Source: UBA6186 sp050012295 (lineage in GTDB: Bacteria > Pseudomonadota > Gammaproteobacteria > UBA6186 > Azoamicaceae). From it: a stretch of 64,000 bases of DNA. The stretch's first letter is position 1, and each line of letters begins with the position of its first letter. The position numbers were made by a program, and so were the translations under genes. The DNA is taken from contig JBEKHL010000001.1 in the NCBI GenBank assembly GCA_050012295.1, forward strand, positions 1-64,000, read 5' to 3'. The notes under the pieces are model-generated. The model saw only the letters and a list, made by a program, of their open reading frames with translations, ran no database searches and had not been told where the DNA came from. Shown piece after piece: positions 43,683 through 52,933 of this stretch.

Positions 43683-43822
43683 CGGAACAACCTCTATTTT
43701 CAACTTCCGATTTTACCATTTAGCAGCAAAAAAAATTAAAATCAAAATTTTTGTCAAACCGTATCAAAAATGATTCACCGAGAACTAACAACCACTTGCC
43801 CTAACTAGCAATTTTGCTGATC

Positions 43823-43990
43823 TCAGTTTACACGTTGTAACTTAATGGTGAGCTTTTGCTCTAAACATTTAGCTGCTGTTACTATAGTATGTAACGTAAC
43901 TGAGGTGTTGTTTTGATCTAACAACCGATTTAGGGCCGCCCTACTGGTATGCATGCTCTTGGCCAGAAGGTAGAATTGGCCAATTAGCAC
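43823..43990 (-). pseudogene. Truncated XRE/HigA-type antitoxin (C-terminal half)
   Basis: On the minus strand, the frame ending at 43823 reads KSMHTSRAALNRLLDQNNTS, then VTLHTIVTAAKCLEQKLTIK and a short tail. That is the recognition helix and C-terminus of XRE-family antitoxins of toxin-antitoxin modules (COG5606-like). The ATG at 43954 would give only 43 residues. The frame is open a little further upstream (FYLLAKS) but then runs into an unrelated antitoxin fragment on the other strand. No toxin gene is present. It is a decayed module. Confidence 0.65.
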
Positions 43991-44130
43991 GTAAAACCCA
44001 TTTAAATCGCGAAAGTCTCTATAAAATGCTTTCGGCTAAAGGCGATCCTAAATTTACTACCATAGCTACTCTACTAAACGGCATTGGGGTTAAATTAGCT
44101 ATTACCCCTATACAGAAAAAGGTTTCTTAA
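43963..44130 (+). pseudogene. Truncated addiction-module antidote (COG3636-like, C-terminal part)
   Basis: The plus-strand frame ending with TAA at 44130 reads PEGRIGQLARKTHLNRESLY, then KMLSAKGDPKFTTIATLLNG and a tail GVKLAITPIQKKVS. This fits the helix-turn-helix half of putative addiction-module antidote proteins. The N-terminal half and any start codon are missing, and no cognate toxin is nearby. It overlaps the minus-strand XRE relic head to head. Its tail is repeated at about 42906. Confidence 0.68.
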
Positions 44131-44618
44131 TACTCCTTCAAATCTTTTAACATACAAACCATATTAAATTCATAACCAGCTGGTTTAAAATTATGCAAAG
44201 GCACAAATTCTTGTTTCTGATAGAATTGATAAGTTTTTAGGTAATTTGGATCTTCTTCAAACGGAGCTAAAGTTTCTACGATCATGTATTTAACTTTGTG
44301 ATTTTTAGCATAAATACTCGCAGCTTGTACCAATAAAGTGCCTGCTCCTTGCCCATGAAATTCTGGATTAATACCCATCCAATAAATACTACTGTTTTCT
44401 GGGTAAGGAAAATTTAAACTAAGCATTCCTAATATATTAAGACGATCTTTTATGTTAACAGCAACAAAATTAATACAAGACTTAACGCCGTTAATGTATT
44501 TTTTATTACTCTCAGGCAACCCAAAATAGTCTGGTAATTTTTCAACAATTTGTTTACATAACTCTGATGCTTGTTTTGAGGTGACTTGCTCTATTAACCA
44601 ATTACTATGATTATCCAC
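44127..44618 (-). CDS. GNAT family N-acetyltransferase
   Basis: 163 residues. The acetyl-CoA pyrophosphate-binding loop is GINPEFHGQGAGTLLVQAA (about 81-100), matching Q/R-x-x-G-x-G/A, followed by the typical FYQKQEF segment (about 132-139) of the last conserved motif. The acceptor is unknown. It lies at the end of the minus-strand nth cluster and its stop overlaps the antitoxin relic on the other strand by a few bases. Confidence 0.85.
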   Translation of the reverse strand: MDNHSNWLIEQVTSKQASELCKQIVEKLPDYFGLPESNKKYINGVKSCINFVAVNIKDRLNILGMLSLNFPYPENSSIYWMGINPEFHGQGAGTLLVQAASIYAKNHKVKYMIVETLAPFEEDPNYLKTYQFYQKQEFVPLHNFKPAGYEFNMVCMLKDLKEY

Positions 44619-44756
44619 TATTTGTTGCCTTTAACTCTATAACTTTATTCCTAGTTTAATGGCTTGCCTAAAGAAAACAACTAATAAAATCTTACTTCCT
44701 ATTAGAACAGTTATAAGAACAATCATGGGTCTACTGTCATTTACAAAATATGTATT

Positions 44757-45392
44757 TCAATTTTTTGCGATATAAATAAATTCACATAAATCTTTTAAAA
44801 CACAATCACTACACTTTGGTTTACGAGCTATACAAGTATACCTACCATGCAAAATTAACCAATGATGCGCATTAATTACAAATTTTTTAGGTATTATTTT
44901 TAAAAGCTGTAACTCTGTAGCTAACGGCGTACTGGCTTTTACCAAGCCGATTCTATTAGAAACTCGAAAAATATGCCGATCCACAGCAATAACAGGTTGT
45001 TGAAACAAGGTATTTAGTATTACATTAGCAGTTTTTCTACCTACACCCGGTAAATTTTCTAAATCTTTTCTAGTTGTAGGAATTTGTGATGAAAATTGTT
45101 CTATTAAAATTTTACTAATTTTAATAATATTCGTAGCTTTAACCCTAAATAATCCAATAGATTTAATTTGTTCTTGTAATTTTTTTTCACCTAATTTAAC
45201 TATTTGTTCCGGTGTATTAGCTATTTTAAATAATTTATCGGTTATTTTATTAACCATAGTGTCTGTTGCTTGCGCCGACAACACTACAGCTATTAACAAT
45301 TCAAAATTATTTTTATAATGTAACTCAGTAGTCGGATGTGGTTGTAATTTTTCGAATCTTTTAAAAATTTCTGAAATTATTTTAAGATCCAT
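44757..45392 (-). CDS. nth: Endonuclease III
   Basis: DNA glycosylase/AP lyase for oxidised pyrimidines. The helix-hairpin-helix LPGVGRKTANVIL (about 108-120) contains the catalytic Lys, and the catalytic Asp is in VAVDRHIFRVSNR. The 4Fe-4S cluster ligands are visible as C-x6-C-x2-C-x5-C in CIARKPKCSDCVLKDLC (about 187-203). The 211 residues are complete. In many gammaproteobacteria nth follows the rnf/rsx genes; here a RnfB-like ferredoxin lies upstream with two other genes between them. Confidence 0.97.
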   Translation of the reverse strand: MDLKIISEIFKRFEKLQPHPTTELHYKNNFELLIAVVLSAQATDTMVNKITDKLFKIANTPEQIVKLGEKKLQEQIKSIGLFRVKATNIIKISKILIEQFSSQIPTTRKDLENLPGVGRKTANVILNTLFQQPVIAVDRHIFRVSNRIGLVKASTPLATELQLLKIIPKKFVINAHHWLILHGRYTCIARKPKCSDCVLKDLCEFIYIAKN

Positions 45393-45407
45393 ATGACTAT
45401 TAATTTA

Positions 45408-46841
45408 TTAAGATAATCTCGCCATCTTGCGCAATGGTTCATTACCTATCTCAGCCTCAGCGTCTGGTTCAGTCTGAGTTGCTTTATCGCTATATACATA
45501 CACAACACCACGACTTTTTTTATCTCTAAGTGCATTAAAAAGAGTAACTATCGTTGAACAATGGTTAGATAAATCCTCAACAGACAAAGTAGTGCTACTA
45601 GACGAAATAGCATCTTTACCAATATATTCTTCTGTTAATTTAGATAATATTTCAAGAAAATCCCGCGACCGATCGCCAAGTTTTTCTGCTAGTTCTTGTG
45701 GGCTTAGTTGAAATTCCACTTGCATCTTTACTAACGTCAATATCGCTTGTTTATTCAATAATTCTTCATTATCGTTTCCATCAAACAACACAAAAGACGT
45801 AACTTGACTTTTGTCCTCCGGATTTAATTCTTTTAATTTACCAGACAATAAAGCTTCGTGAATAAAATCATAGAGCGCTTTTGAAAAAATTACTTTGTCT
45901 TTTGACGCAATAACTTTTAAACAACGTAATGAATGTTCTACTACACCACAACTACGTAATATTTTTTCCAACCAACATACGGCATTGGGGTGCATATCTT
46001 CAATTTTATCGATATAAGTTGTTGCAAGCTCTAGGCCTTTTTGTACTGTATTGTGTTCCGTCTTTATAATCTTTGGTAAGTTATCACCTTCACCACCATC
46101 TAATTTGGCATTATTTAATTTAACTAAAGTATTTATTGCACTATTCACTTGACAAAAACATTCTTCTAGTTTTTTCCCTTCATTATTTTTTATTGATTCT
46201 TTAATCGTTAAATTTAATTGTAAACATCCATCACTATTAAACTCTGGTAATGGTTCTACTTTATGCAAAGATGGACAAGATGTTATAGTTTTTATTAGCT
46301 CAGAGACAAAATAAATATATTTTTCCCCTGGTGATGATAATGTTGGTAGCAATAATTCTTGCAATGCCATTTGATTTGTTTGCATACCTTTTAGTAAATT
46401 TATAATATTTAAAAACCCTTCGCTTTTACCTGAATTATATATAGAGCCATTAAAATTAATGACTTTTAAGGAACGGATATTCGCCAAACTAGACAACTCC
46501 ATCACTTCTAGGCCTTCACTCTCTATAGATAAATGCTCTAATGACGATAAACCACATAAAGCATTAAAAATATTTTTTGGAATATATCTACTATTATATC
46601 TTTGATCCACCAAACTCAGTATATTAATGATTTTAATAGATAGACTAGTGATATTTAATTTCGATAAAGCTTCAAAAACAGGAGAAAAAAGATTGTCCTG
46701 AATAGGATTCATCCCACAATCTAAGGTTAACTCAACGTTTTGAACTTGACCGCTCGACATTGATTTTCGAATATCTAATAGTTGTACTGTATGTGCTACA
46801 TTTTTACTACTAATTGTATAATTAATTACTTCCCCTGGCAT
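45408..46841 (-). CDS. Leucine-rich-repeat-like protein of unknown function
   Basis: 477 residues without signal peptide. The first 250 residues contain degenerate LRR-like units, such as LSKLNITSLSIKIINI, LCGLSSLEHLSIESEGLEVM and LANIRSLKVINFNGSIYN. Then comes a helical region (about 220-440) and an acidic C-terminus (DAEAEIGNEPLRKMARLS). No catalytic motif is visible. It sits in the middle of housekeeping genes (15 nt before nth), which is an odd place for it and suggests insertion. LRR proteins in host-associated bacteria are often effectors; that role is inferred here. Confidence 0.72.
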   Translation of the reverse strand: MPGEVINYTISSKNVAHTVQLLDIRKSMSSGQVQNVELTLDCGMNPIQDNLFSPVFEALSKLNITSLSIKIINILSLVDQRYNSRYIPKNIFNALCGLSSLEHLSIESEGLEVMELSSLANIRSLKVINFNGSIYNSGKSEGFLNIINLLKGMQTNQMALQELLLPTLSSPGEKYIYFVSELIKTITSCPSLHKVEPLPEFNSDGCLQLNLTIKESIKNNEGKKLEECFCQVNSAINTLVKLNNAKLDGGEGDNLPKIIKTEHNTVQKGLELATTYIDKIEDMHPNAVCWLEKILRSCGVVEHSLRCLKVIASKDKVIFSKALYDFIHEALLSGKLKELNPEDKSQVTSFVLFDGNDNEELLNKQAILTLVKMQVEFQLSPQELAEKLGDRSRDFLEILSKLTEEYIGKDAISSSSTTLSVEDLSNHCSTIVTLFNALRDKKSRGVVYVYSDKATQTEPDAEAEIGNEPLRKMARLS

Positions 46842-46946
46842 ATCAACCTCATATTATTTTAAATTTTAATTTAAATATTACCACTATATAAGTCCTGAAT
46901 CAAAAAATAATTTTAGTTCTAAAACAATCAATTATAAAAACAGAAA

Positions 46947-47588
46947 TCAAATAGATTTATATTGCTTAGAATCAAAAGAAAGAGGATTTAATAGTTTAAA
47001 TAACAACCAATTAACAATAAGTACAATAAAACAAGAAGCAACAACATCACTTAAAAAATGTCCACCTTGTATTATTCTTCCAAGACCAACTATAGCGCCA
47101 AATATTATAAACAATAAAAAAACAGTATTTTTTCTTTTATTAAAAACTATAGACCAAGCAGTTAAATAATAAGCAAAAGCTGCATGTCCAGAAGGAAACG
47201 AACAATTAGTACCACACTCATTAGAAAACGCAAATACTTTAGTAAATTTTTTTATACCGCTAAATTCAATAATCTCTCTTGGCCTTGCTCTGCCCATATG
47301 ATCCTTTAGACAAGTGTTTACTATTAAACCAGGCCCTAAGAGTCCAGCGATAACAATGTATATAATTGTTTTATCTATTTTATATTTATTATACACAAAT
47401 AAAACACCGCAACCTATAAAGTTTATTGCTATAGCGATTGGTATACTATTAAATATTAATTTTATGATTTGATTACTAATCAAATCATTATTATAAAGCA
47501 ACCTAGAACACGCCATGTCCAAACTAGGAAAAAACATTAACAACGAACATAACAATCCAGATATAACCATAACAAAACTTTTAACCAT
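46947..47588 (-). CDS. PAP2-family membrane phosphatase
   Basis: 213 residues with about six transmembrane helices. The three-part acid phosphatase signature is intact: KDHMGRARP (about 95-103), PSGH (about 132-135) and the R-x5-GGHFLSDV block (about 170-185). The first motif is of the K-x6-RP type. The substrate may be undecaprenyl pyrophosphate, phosphatidic acid or lipid A phosphate; the inserted loop with NECGTNCSFPSGH resembles LpxE-like lipid A phosphatases, but this is not decisive. It lies between the ferredoxin and the LRR-like gene. Confidence 0.88.
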   Translation of the reverse strand: MVKSFVMVISGLLCSLLMFFPSLDMACSRLLYNNDLISNQIIKLIFNSIPIAIAINFIGCGVLFVYNKYKIDKTIIYIVIAGLLGPGLIVNTCLKDHMGRARPREIIEFSGIKKFTKVFAFSNECGTNCSFPSGHAAFAYYLTAWSIVFNKRKNTVFLLFIIFGAIVGLGRIIQGGHFLSDVVASCFIVLIVNWLLFKLLNPLSFDSKQYKSI

Positions 47589-47621
47589 AATTTATAATAG
47601 TATAAAAGCTAAAAATTACGA

Positions 47622-47963
47622 TTAAACTTTTGTTTTTAAAATCTCTTTAAGATCTCTTTGAATAACTTCTTTTGTGGAAAATTTAGCGATTTTTTGTGAT
47701 TTAATTCTAACGGCTTTAATAGCACGGCGTTCTTTAGCTTTAATAATCATTTGCTTTCTATCTATTAATTTATCTGTTTTTAGTGGCGCTATCTCGATAC
47801 AATCTACCGGACAAGGATTAACACATAATTTACAGCCTATACATACATCTGTTAGTACAACATGTTTCTGCCCTACGCTGCCTGTTATAGCATCAAATGG
47901 GCAAACATCTATACACACCGCACATTTTACACATGCTTCTTGATTAATAATTGCAGTTAACAT
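47622..47963 (-). CDS. RnfB-like 2[4Fe-4S] ferredoxin
   Basis: 113 residues. Two complete cluster motifs C-x2-C-x2-C-x3-C are visible: CVKCAVCIDVCP (about 11-22) and CIGCKLCVNPCP (about 41-52). The C-terminal half is a basic helix (KAKERRAIKAVRIKSQKIAK). The sequence resembles the C-terminal ferredoxin part of RnfB/RsxB, without its N-terminal membrane helix and first cluster. No other rnf gene is in the window. It starts 12 nt after metG. Confidence 0.88.
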   Translation of the reverse strand: MLTAIINQEACVKCAVCIDVCPFDAITGSVGQKHVVLTDVCIGCKLCVNPCPVDCIEIAPLKTDKLIDRKQMIIKAKERRAIKAVRIKSQKIAKFSTKEVIQRDLKEILKTKV

Positions 47964-47975
47964 AATAAATAATTA

Positions 47976-49994
47976 TTATTTTACTCGCATGCCAGGCTGG
48001 GCTCCAGCGTGTGGCTCTAAAATCCACAATTTACCGTCATTATTATTACCACTAGCTGCCAATACCATTCCCTGAGATACTCCAAAGCGCATTTTTCGTT
48101 CTTTTAAATTAGCAACCACTACTGTACATTTACCTATTAAATCTTCCGGTTTATAAGCAGATTTTATCCCGGCAAATACTTGTTTTACCCCTAATTCACC
48201 AACATCTAAAGTTAATTTTAACAATTTTTCAGCTTCCAATACGTTTTCAGCATTAATTATTTTTGCAATACGTAAATCTATTTTAGAAAAATCTTCGATA
48301 TTAACCTCTGGTGTAGTAGCTGCTGCGACTGTTGTAGTTTCTGTAGTATTAACATTATTAAAAATTTTTTCTACTTGTTCCATATCTACCCTACTTATTA
48401 ATGGTTTAAATTCAGCAATAACATGATCTAATAATGGTTGATCAATATTATTAATATTTAATTTTATTTTCAAAAAATCTTCAACTAAACTAGTGGTTTT
48501 TGGCAATACCGGTTTTAAATAAAACATTAAAATTTTAAATAAATTAATACCAGTAGTACATATTTGATGAACCAAAGATAAATTCTTAGGATCTTTAATT
48601 AACACCCATGGTTTTTGATCGTCAATATAGCGATTGGCAATATCTGCCAACACCATAATCTCACGAATAGCTTTATTATAATTTAAATTTATAAACAATT
48701 GAATAATAGCGGTTTTTTGTTCTATAAATCGTTGATAAATACTAAGTTCGTGTAAATTATTAGCTAATTTATTAGCAAAATTATTATTGATAAATTTAGC
48801 ACATCTACTAGCAATATTTACAAATTTACCAACCAAATCAGAGTTGATTCTGGCTACTAAATCCGGGAAATTAAGATCTAAATCATCTACACTGTCAGAT
48901 AATTTAGCTGCTAAATAATATCGTAAATATTCAGTAGACAGAGATTCAGAATATTGTCTAGCAGTAATAAATGTACCTCTGGATTTCGACATTTTTTCGC
49001 CATTGATAGTTAAAAACCCATGTGTAAAAATTTTAGTAGGAGTACGATAATTCGACCCGTACAACATTGCTGGCCAAAACAAAGCATGAAAATATATTAT
49101 ATCTTTACCAATAAAATGATATAGCTCACTATCGTTTTCTTGTTCTTTAGAACAAAAATCAGAAAATTTAATTTTATTATTTTTATCACAAAAATTTTTA
49201 AAAATAGATAAATAACCAATTGGCGCATCTAACCAAACATAAAAATATTTATCTGTAGTACCTGGAATTAAAAAACCAAAATATGGCGCATCTCTAGTAA
49301 TATCCCAAGATTTTAGGCTATCTTTTTCTTTTAACCATTCATTTAATTTATGTTGTATAGCAGATTGAACTTTATTTTGGCTAATCCAAGTTTTTAAAAA
49401 ATCCCAATAATTACTTAATTTAAAAAAATAATGCTGAGATTTTTTACTAATTGGAGCTAAATTAGATAAAGAAGAAATTGGATTTTTAAGTTCAAAAGTA
49501 TCGTAGTGCGCCCCACAAACTTCGCAACTATCGCCATATTGATCTAATGCATTACATCTTGGACATTGCCCCTTCACATAACGATCTGGAAGAAAAATAT
49601 TCTCTACTGTATCATAAAATTGCTCTATTTCTTTAATTTCAATATCACCATTTTTTAATAATTTACTATAAATATCCGTAACAAATTCTTGGTTCTCTTT
49701 AGAATTAGTTGTATAAAAATTATCAAAATTAATATTAAAATTATCCAGATCAGCTTTATGCCGTACATAATATTTAGCTACTAATTCTTCTGGTGCAATA
49801 CCTTGCTCTTTAGCCTTTAGCATTATGGGGGTACCGTGAGCATCGTCTCCGCAAATAAAAAAACATTGATGCCCTAATAATTTTTGCCACCGCACCCAAA
49901 TATCCGCTTGAATTTTTTCTAGAATATGACCTAAATGTAAATCACCATTAGCATAGTCTAAAGCTGCAGTTACTAATATTTTTCTGTTATCCAT
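47976..49994 (-). CDS. metG: Methionyl-tRNA synthetase
   Basis: Charges tRNA-Met. The class I signatures are visible: LHLGHILE (HIGH-type, about 18-25) and KMSKS (in GEKMSKSRGTF, about 330). The zinc knuckle is CPRCNALDQYGDSCEVCG (about 143-160). A C-terminal EMAP/Trbp111-like tRNA-binding domain (about 570-672, starting DFSKIDLRIAKI) makes it the dimeric long form, 672 residues. First gene of a minus-strand series and divergent from tldD. Confidence 0.98.
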   Translation of the reverse strand: MDNRKILVTAALDYANGDLHLGHILEKIQADIWVRWQKLLGHQCFFICGDDAHGTPIMLKAKEQGIAPEELVAKYYVRHKADLDNFNINFDNFYTTNSKENQEFVTDIYSKLLKNGDIEIKEIEQFYDTVENIFLPDRYVKGQCPRCNALDQYGDSCEVCGAHYDTFELKNPISSLSNLAPISKKSQHYFFKLSNYWDFLKTWISQNKVQSAIQHKLNEWLKEKDSLKSWDITRDAPYFGFLIPGTTDKYFYVWLDAPIGYLSIFKNFCDKNNKIKFSDFCSKEQENDSELYHFIGKDIIYFHALFWPAMLYGSNYRTPTKIFTHGFLTINGEKMSKSRGTFITARQYSESLSTEYLRYYLAAKLSDSVDDLDLNFPDLVARINSDLVGKFVNIASRCAKFINNNFANKLANNLHELSIYQRFIEQKTAIIQLFINLNYNKAIREIMVLADIANRYIDDQKPWVLIKDPKNLSLVHQICTTGINLFKILMFYLKPVLPKTTSLVEDFLKIKLNINNIDQPLLDHVIAEFKPLISRVDMEQVEKIFNNVNTTETTTVAAATTPEVNIEDFSKIDLRIAKIINAENVLEAEKLLKLTLDVGELGVKQVFAGIKSAYKPEDLIGKCTVVVANLKERKMRFGVSQGMVLAASGNNNDGKLWILEPHAGAQPGMRVK

Positions 49995-50041
49995 ATAGAT
50001 TTCAATATAAATATTGCTAAAAATGATATATTATCTTGTTA

Positions 50042-51526
50042 ATGTTACAAAAACAAACCCCAATTAATTTAGCTAAAAAAATTACTCTGGCTGAAAAATT
50101 TTTTTTTAATAGTTCAGGCCTGGGTAAGTCCGATTTAGAAAAAATACTTTCTAGCACTATAAACAAATCCATTAATTATGCTGACTTATATTTTCAAGCT
50201 ATAGCTTCAGAAAACTGGTACCTAGAAGATAGTATTGTTAAATCTGGTAGCTATAGTTCTTGTAAAGGCTTCGGTTTTCGGGCAATTTCTAACGATAAAA
50301 CTGGATTAGCATTCTCTGAAGATCTTTCTTTAGACACTCTAAAACAAGCAGCTAATACTGCTTCTAGCATAGCAATTTACAATAAAAATAAATTAATAGA
50401 AATAAACCATAGACACAAAATTTGTAAGCATGATCTGTATCAAACAGATAATCCTTTACTATCAATTTCTGATCAAGAAAAAACTGCGCTATTACAAACA
50501 ATAGATAAATTAGCCAGAAAACAAGATCCTAAAATAACCCAAGTCATAGCTTCTCTTGCTGGATCTAATGAAATTATTTTTATTATTACTAGCGATGGGA
50601 CCATTACTGCAGATCTTAGACCATTAATTAGATTAAATTTAAAAGTTATAGCAGAAGATAAGGCTCTTAGAACTCAAGGAATAGCCGGAGGTGGTGGCCG
50701 TTTTGCTAGTTACAAACTATTTACTGAAAATAACTTGGCTTTAGCTAATTCTTATGTACAACAAGCAGTACGTTTAGCTTTACTTAATTTAGAAGCAAAA
50801 GATGCACCAGCTGGTAGCATGCCAGTAGTTTTAGGGCCAGGCTGGCCAGGAATTTTATTACACGAAGCTATAGGCCATGGATTAGAAGGGGATTTTATTA
50901 GAAAAGGTTCTTCGGCATTTGCAGGTAAATTAGGAGAAAAAGTAGCCAGCAATTTATGCACCGTAATCGATAATGGTTGTATAGAAAAACAACGAGGTTC
51001 TTTAAATATCGATGATGAAGGAACTCCTACCCAAGCTACAACTTTAATAGAAAATGGGATCTTAAAAAATTATTTACAAGACAAGCTAAACGCTAAACTA
51101 ATGAAACAAAAATCTACTGGTAATGGTAGAAGACAATCTTACTCTCACCAACCTATCCCACGTATGACTAACACTTATATGTTAGCCGGACATAGTGATC
51201 CAGAAGATATTATAAAAACAGTTTCTAATGGCCTTTATGCCGTTAATTTTGCTGGTGGGCAAGTAGATATTACTTCTGGTAAATTTGTATTCGAAGCTAG
51301 CGAAGCATATTTAATTAAAAACGGCAAAATTACCACTCCAGTTAAAGGAGCAACTTTAATTGGTAATGGCCCAGAAGTATTACAAAAAGTTACTATGGTC
51401 GGTAACGATCTACAATTAGATCCTGGCATTGGTACCTGCGGCAAAGATGGACAAAGCGTTCCTGTTGGGGTTGGCCAACCAACTCTTTTAATAAGTGAAT
51501 TAACGGTTGGTGGAACCGCATGTTAA
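50042..51526 (+). CDS. tldD: Metalloprotease TldD
   Basis: TldD/PmbA zinc protease subunit that in E. coli forms a heterodimer with PmbA and cleaves peptides such as the CcdA antitoxin and precursors of microcin B17. The zinc motif HEAIGHGLEGD (about 276-286) shows the HExxxH. The C-terminal half ends with the glycine-rich LDPGIGTCGKDGQSVPVGVGQPTLL. I take the ATG at 50042; a TTG at 50036 is also in frame. The 494 residues are slightly over family length. It overlaps pmbA by 7 nt. Confidence 0.95.
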   Translation: MLQKQTPINLAKKITLAEKFFFNSSGLGKSDLEKILSSTINKSINYADLYFQAIASENWYLEDSIVKSGSYSSCKGFGFRAISNDKTGLAFSEDLSLDTLKQAANTASSIAIYNKNKLIEINHRHKICKHDLYQTDNPLLSISDQEKTALLQTIDKLARKQDPKITQVIASLAGSNEIIFIITSDGTITADLRPLIRLNLKVIAEDKALRTQGIAGGGGRFASYKLFTENNLALANSYVQQAVRLALLNLEAKDAPAGSMPVVLGPGWPGILLHEAIGHGLEGDFIRKGSSAFAGKLGEKVASNLCTVIDNGCIEKQRGSLNIDDEGTPTQATTLIENGILKNYLQDKLNAKLMKQKSTGNGRRQSYSHQPIPRMTNTYMLAGHSDPEDIIKTVSNGLYAVNFAGGQVDITSGKFVFEASEAYLIKNGKITTPVKGATLIGNGPEVLQKVTMVGNDLQLDPGIGTCGKDGQSVPVGVGQPTLLISELTVGGTAC

Positions 51527-52869
51527 AACATAAAAATCTAAAACACGAAAATTTAGAATTACTAACTAATAATGTAAAGCAAGCTTTACATTATTCTAAA
51601 CAAAATAATGTTAGTTGCGAAGTTAGCGCAAACATATCCCTTGGTCTATATGTTAACGTTCGTAATCAAGAGATAGACACTATAGAATTTAACAATCATC
51701 AAAGACTGAGTATTACGGTATATTTTAATCAACATCAAGGTACTGTTACAACTACAGAAATACATAAACAAGCTATACAAGATGCCATACTTAAAGCTAA
51801 ATCTATTGCTAAATTTACTAACCCAGATCCATATTCTGGTCTTGCCGATCCTAAATTAATGGCTAAAAACTTTACAGATTTAGATCTGTATCATCCAGAA
51901 AATATTGAACCAGCTAACGCAATTAATACTGCAAAAATTTGTGAACAAACCGCCTTAAGTTTTAATTCAGCAATTAAAAACTCTGACGGGGTAATTTTTA
52001 ATTATACCTCTAATTTTATGGCCATTGGTAATAGTAACGATTTTATAGCAGCACTACCAACTACTAGCTATAACCTATCTTGTTCCGTTATTGCAGAAGA
52101 ACAACAATCTATGCAACGTGATTACGATTTTTCTGTTGCTAGATGTTTACAAGATCTAACAAAGCCTGAAACAATAGGTAAAAAAGCAGCTTTATATGCA
52201 GTTAGCCGATTGGGCGCTAAAAAACTTTCCACTCGTAAAACAAAAGTTTTATTTATCCCAAGAGTAGCTATAAACTTACTGGAATATTTAATTGTCGCAA
52301 TAGACGGCAGTAACATTTCTAATAAAGCATCTTTTTTATTAGATCATTTAAATACTAAAATATTTCCAGATTTTATTAATATAATCGACGATCCATTTAT
52401 TAAACGTGGTTTCGCAAGCCGCACATTTGATGGTGATGGAATTGCCACGAAAAAACAAGCGATTATAGCTGATGGTATATTAAATACTTATTTATTAAAC
52501 ACTTATTTTGCCAGAAAATTAAAATCATTCCCTACTGGCCATGCTAGTGGTATAAATAATTTGATAATTAATCCTTCTAATCCAAAACTTTCTTATAGCG
52601 ACTTAATCAAAAAAATGCATACTGGTTTAATAGTTACCGAAACTATTGGACATGGTGTTAATTTAGTAACTGGCGATTATTCTAAAGGAGCTTTTGGTTT
52701 TTGGGTAGAACAAGGTAAAATTGCCTACCCAGTCGAAGAGATCACTATTGCTGGCAATTTAAAAACTATGTTTAAAAATATTTTAGCAGTTGGAACAGAT
52801 GTAAATCACCAAAACAATATTATTACTGGTTCTATTTTAATCGATGATTTAATTGTGGCTGGAAATTAG
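51520..52869 (+). CDS. pmbA: Metalloprotease PmbA
   Basis: Partner of TldD. It has the same two-domain TldD/PmbA fold but no zinc motif, as is usual for PmbA. The central RDYDFSVARCLQDL and the C-terminal GVNLVTGDYSKGAFGFWVE are family signatures. The 449 residues are complete. Its ATG overlaps the last codons of tldD, so the two subunits are made together. The palindrome at 52876-52889 follows the stop. Confidence 0.95.
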   Translation: MLKHKNLKHENLELLTNNVKQALHYSKQNNVSCEVSANISLGLYVNVRNQEIDTIEFNNHQRLSITVYFNQHQGTVTTTEIHKQAIQDAILKAKSIAKFTNPDPYSGLADPKLMAKNFTDLDLYHPENIEPANAINTAKICEQTALSFNSAIKNSDGVIFNYTSNFMAIGNSNDFIAALPTTSYNLSCSVIAEEQQSMQRDYDFSVARCLQDLTKPETIGKKAALYAVSRLGAKKLSTRKTKVLFIPRVAINLLEYLIVAIDGSNISNKASFLLDHLNTKIFPDFINIIDDPFIKRGFASRTFDGDGIATKKQAIIADGILNTYLLNTYFARKLKSFPTGHASGINNLIINPSNPKLSYSDLIKKMHTGLIVTETIGHGVNLVTGDYSKGAFGFWVEQGKIAYPVEEITIAGNLKTMFKNILAVGTDVNHQNNIITGSILIDDLIVAGN

Positions 52870-52875
52870 TTGTAT

Positions 52876-52889
52876 CAACACTAGTGTTG
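52876..52889. promoter_or_regulatory. Perfect 14-bp palindrome CAACACTAGTGTTG, possible operator
   Basis: It lies between pmbA and the ankyrin gene, about 45 bp before the latter's start. The core AACAC-N2-GTGTT is also found at 34726-34737, before the deaminase-like gene. A regulator-binding role is inferred from symmetry and position only. Confidence 0.4.
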
Positions 52890-52933
52890 TTGCAAATATT
52901 GACAACTAACTCTCTTTATAAAATAATGGGCAA

